Assembly: GCA_041628615.1 (NCBI GenBank)
Contig: JBFKOW010000002.1
Span: forward strand, 1 to 60,781
Reading direction: 5' to 3'
Length of the DNA: 60,781 nt
Origin: JAMWZF01 sp041628615
GTDB lineage: Bacteria; Pseudomonadota; Alphaproteobacteria; Rhodobacterales; Rhodobacteraceae
Shown: positions 59,905 through 60,781 of the stretch, piece by piece
How positions within the stretch are numbered: the first letter of the stretch is position 1
Layout: every line of letters begins with the position of its first letter
The notes under the pieces: model-generated
Seen by the model: the letters and a program-made list of their open reading frames with translations, nothing else
Databases searched by the model: none
What the model was told of the DNA's origin: nothing
Made by a program: the position numbers and the translations under genes

Positions 59905-60522
59905 TCAGAAGGCGCCCGCACCCCCCGGTTTCGCCCCGAGCAGGGACAGTTGCAGATCGAACAGGCGCAGCCCTTCGGGCACCAACGGCCAGGACCGGGC
60001 CCCAAGGCTCCAGCGGATCGCGACCCCCTGCACCAGCGAGGTCAGGAGCACCGCCACGTCCTCGGGCGAGAGGTCCGCGCGCAACCGCCCACCGGCCTGC
60101 AGCGGCCGGATCGCGGCGACGAGCCGGGCGTGAAACGAGGCCAGCAGCCGGCCGAAGGCGTTGCGCAGGTCGGGGTTGTCGGCCTGCAGTTCGCGCGAGA
60201 ACAGCAGGTGCGGCAGCGCCGGGGTCTCGGACAGGATCGTCAGCTGGGTGGCGATCAGGCCGCGCAGCCGGGCGGACGGCTCGGACGCGGCGGCCTCGGC
60301 ATGGTCCCACTCGGCCGCGAACCGCTCCGCCACGGCATCCGAAACGGCGACCCACATCGCCCCCTTGGACGGAAAGTGACGGAAGATCGCCGGCTGCGAG
60401 ATCCCCACCGCGCGGGCCACGTCCGAGGTGGTCAGCCGGTCCGGCCCGGCCTCGTCCGCCAGCCGGAGCACCTCGGCCACGATCTGGGCCTTGCGGTCGG
60501 CGGCAGGTTGGCGTTGACGCAT
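59905..60522 (-). CDS. TetR-family repressor divergent from an RND efflux adaptor gene
   Basis: A 205-residue TetR protein. The N-terminal helix-turn-helix is plain (LTTSDVARAVGISQPAIFRH followed by FPSKGAMW); the C-terminal ligand domain is helical (RLRGLIATQLTILSETPAL; DVAVLLTSLVQGVAIRWSL). It should repress the divergent efflux adaptor gene and itself through the palindrome between them. It reads leftward towards the riboswitch but is not part of that operon. Confidence 0.9.
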   Translation of the reverse strand: MRQRQPAADRKAQIVAEVLRLADEAGPDRLTTSDVARAVGISQPAIFRHFPSKGAMWVAVSDAVAERFAAEWDHAEAAASEPSARLRGLIATQLTILSETPALPHLLFSRELQADNPDLRNAFGRLLASFHARLVAAIRPLQAGGRLRADLSPEDVAVLLTSLVQGVAIRWSLGARSWPLVPEGLRLFDLQLSLLGAKPGGAGAF

Positions 60523-60533
60523 CCGGTGTCCTG

Positions 60534-60557
60534 TTGTTAGTTATCAATCACTAACAA
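60534..60557. promoter_or_regulatory. TetR operator palindrome
   Basis: TTGTTAGT (60534-60541) and ACTAACAA (60550-60557) are perfect eight-base inverted repeats around TATCAATC, in the 79-base gap between the TetR gene and the efflux adaptor gene. Size and symmetry are typical for a TetR dimer site. The gap is AT-rich here, suggesting overlapping promoters. Confidence 0.7.
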
Positions 60558-60601
60558 GCGCCTGACCCGGACGCAAGCCCGGACCCCTCGAGAGACCCGC
60601 C

Positions 60602-60781
60602 ATGCGTCTTGCCCCGCTGCTCGCCGTCCCGCCCCTCGCCCTCGGGATCGCCACCGCCGCCTGGCTGATCTCGACCGCCCCCGGGCCGGCCCAGATCGAC
60701 GGCGCGGCGCCGGCGCTTCCGGTCCGGGTCACGACGCTTGCCGCGCGCGACATCCGGCCATCGGCCCGGGCCTGGGGCAAC
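60602..60781 (+). CDS. RND efflux periplasmic adaptor (HlyD/AcrA family), N-terminal part (3' end outside window)
   Basis: Sixty codons are present before the window edge. They read as an N-terminal membrane anchor (LAVPPLALGIATAAWLIST) followed by ALPVRVTTLAARDIRPSARA, a typical start of the first beta-barrel strand of RND adaptor proteins. Divergence from a TetR gene with a shared palindrome supports an efflux system under that repressor. Confidence 0.7.
   Translation, partial: MRLAPLLAVPPLALGIATAAWLISTAPGPAQIDGAAPALPVRVTTLAARDIRPSARAWGN

Noticed and set aside
1..60781. tRNA, rRNA, CRISPR arrays, transposases and integrases
   Set aside because: None was seen: no regularly spaced repeats, no DDE or tyrosine recombinase proteins, and no tRNA-like cloverleaf was recognised by eye. 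A covariance-model tRNA scan would settle the last point.

Overview
The window is very GC-rich and densely packed, with many 1- or 4-base stop/start overlaps. Its gene content (ccmI, NasT/NasS nitrate control, a rhizobial-type rhamnose cluster, a roseobacter-type cysteate lyase, several ABC and TRAP uptake systems) points to an alphaproteobacterium, most likely a member of the Rhodobacterales. This is inferred from gene families and composition; there is no rRNA here to confirm it.

Layout. 1-4015: housekeeping genes (end of ccmI, ruvX, a DUF1289 gene, a 2-oxoglutarate oxygenase-like gene, a TauE/SafE permease, dusA). 4282-14945: a complete L-rhamnose catabolic cluster. The leftward operon rhaR-S-T-P-Q-U-K encodes repressor, ABC importer, mutarotase and kinase; the divergent rhaD-rhaI encode aldolase/dehydrogenase and isomerase. 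This block looks lower in GC than its flanks. 15345-17976: chorismate mutase, a D-amino acid dehydrogenase with a RidA partner, and the tail of a broken nitrilase gene. 18018-21683: putA. 22044-36046: a complete nitrate assimilation unit: nasTS, a leader RNA with a strong terminator and an ANTAR-type hairpin, the nrtABC importer, nirBD, nasA, a TrpD2-like gene and cysG. 36084-38698: an orphan fragment resembling a type VI effector locus (lipase, truncated DUF2169 gene). 38923-48140: a lysine degradation operon (lysine dehydrogenase, aminotransferase, glutaryl-CoA dehydrogenase, fused alpha/beta 2-oxoacid dehydrogenase E1, FabD-like acyltransferase, aminoadipate-semialdehyde dehydrogenase) with a divergent LysR regulator. 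48200-55056: a cysteate lyase-like gene, two LysR regulators and a TRAP transporter operon ending in an alpha/beta hydrolase. 55068-59757: a guanidine-I riboswitch followed by an ABC importer, an agmatinase-family guanidine hydrolase candidate, a His-rich protein and a small membrane protein. 59905-60781: a TetR regulator divergent from the start of an RND efflux adaptor gene.

Taken together this is a nutrient-scavenging chromosome segment: sugar, nitrate, proline, D-amino acids, lysine, probably a sulfonate, and guanidine as nitrogen and carbon sources. The most interesting parts are (1) the guanidine riboswitch operon, with a His-rich accessory protein and no HypA/HypB-type nickel chaperone nearby, (2) the lysine operon, where a fused E1 sits beside a FabD-like acyltransferase with no E2 or E3, and (3) the NasT-type antitermination leader, whose elements can be located to the base.
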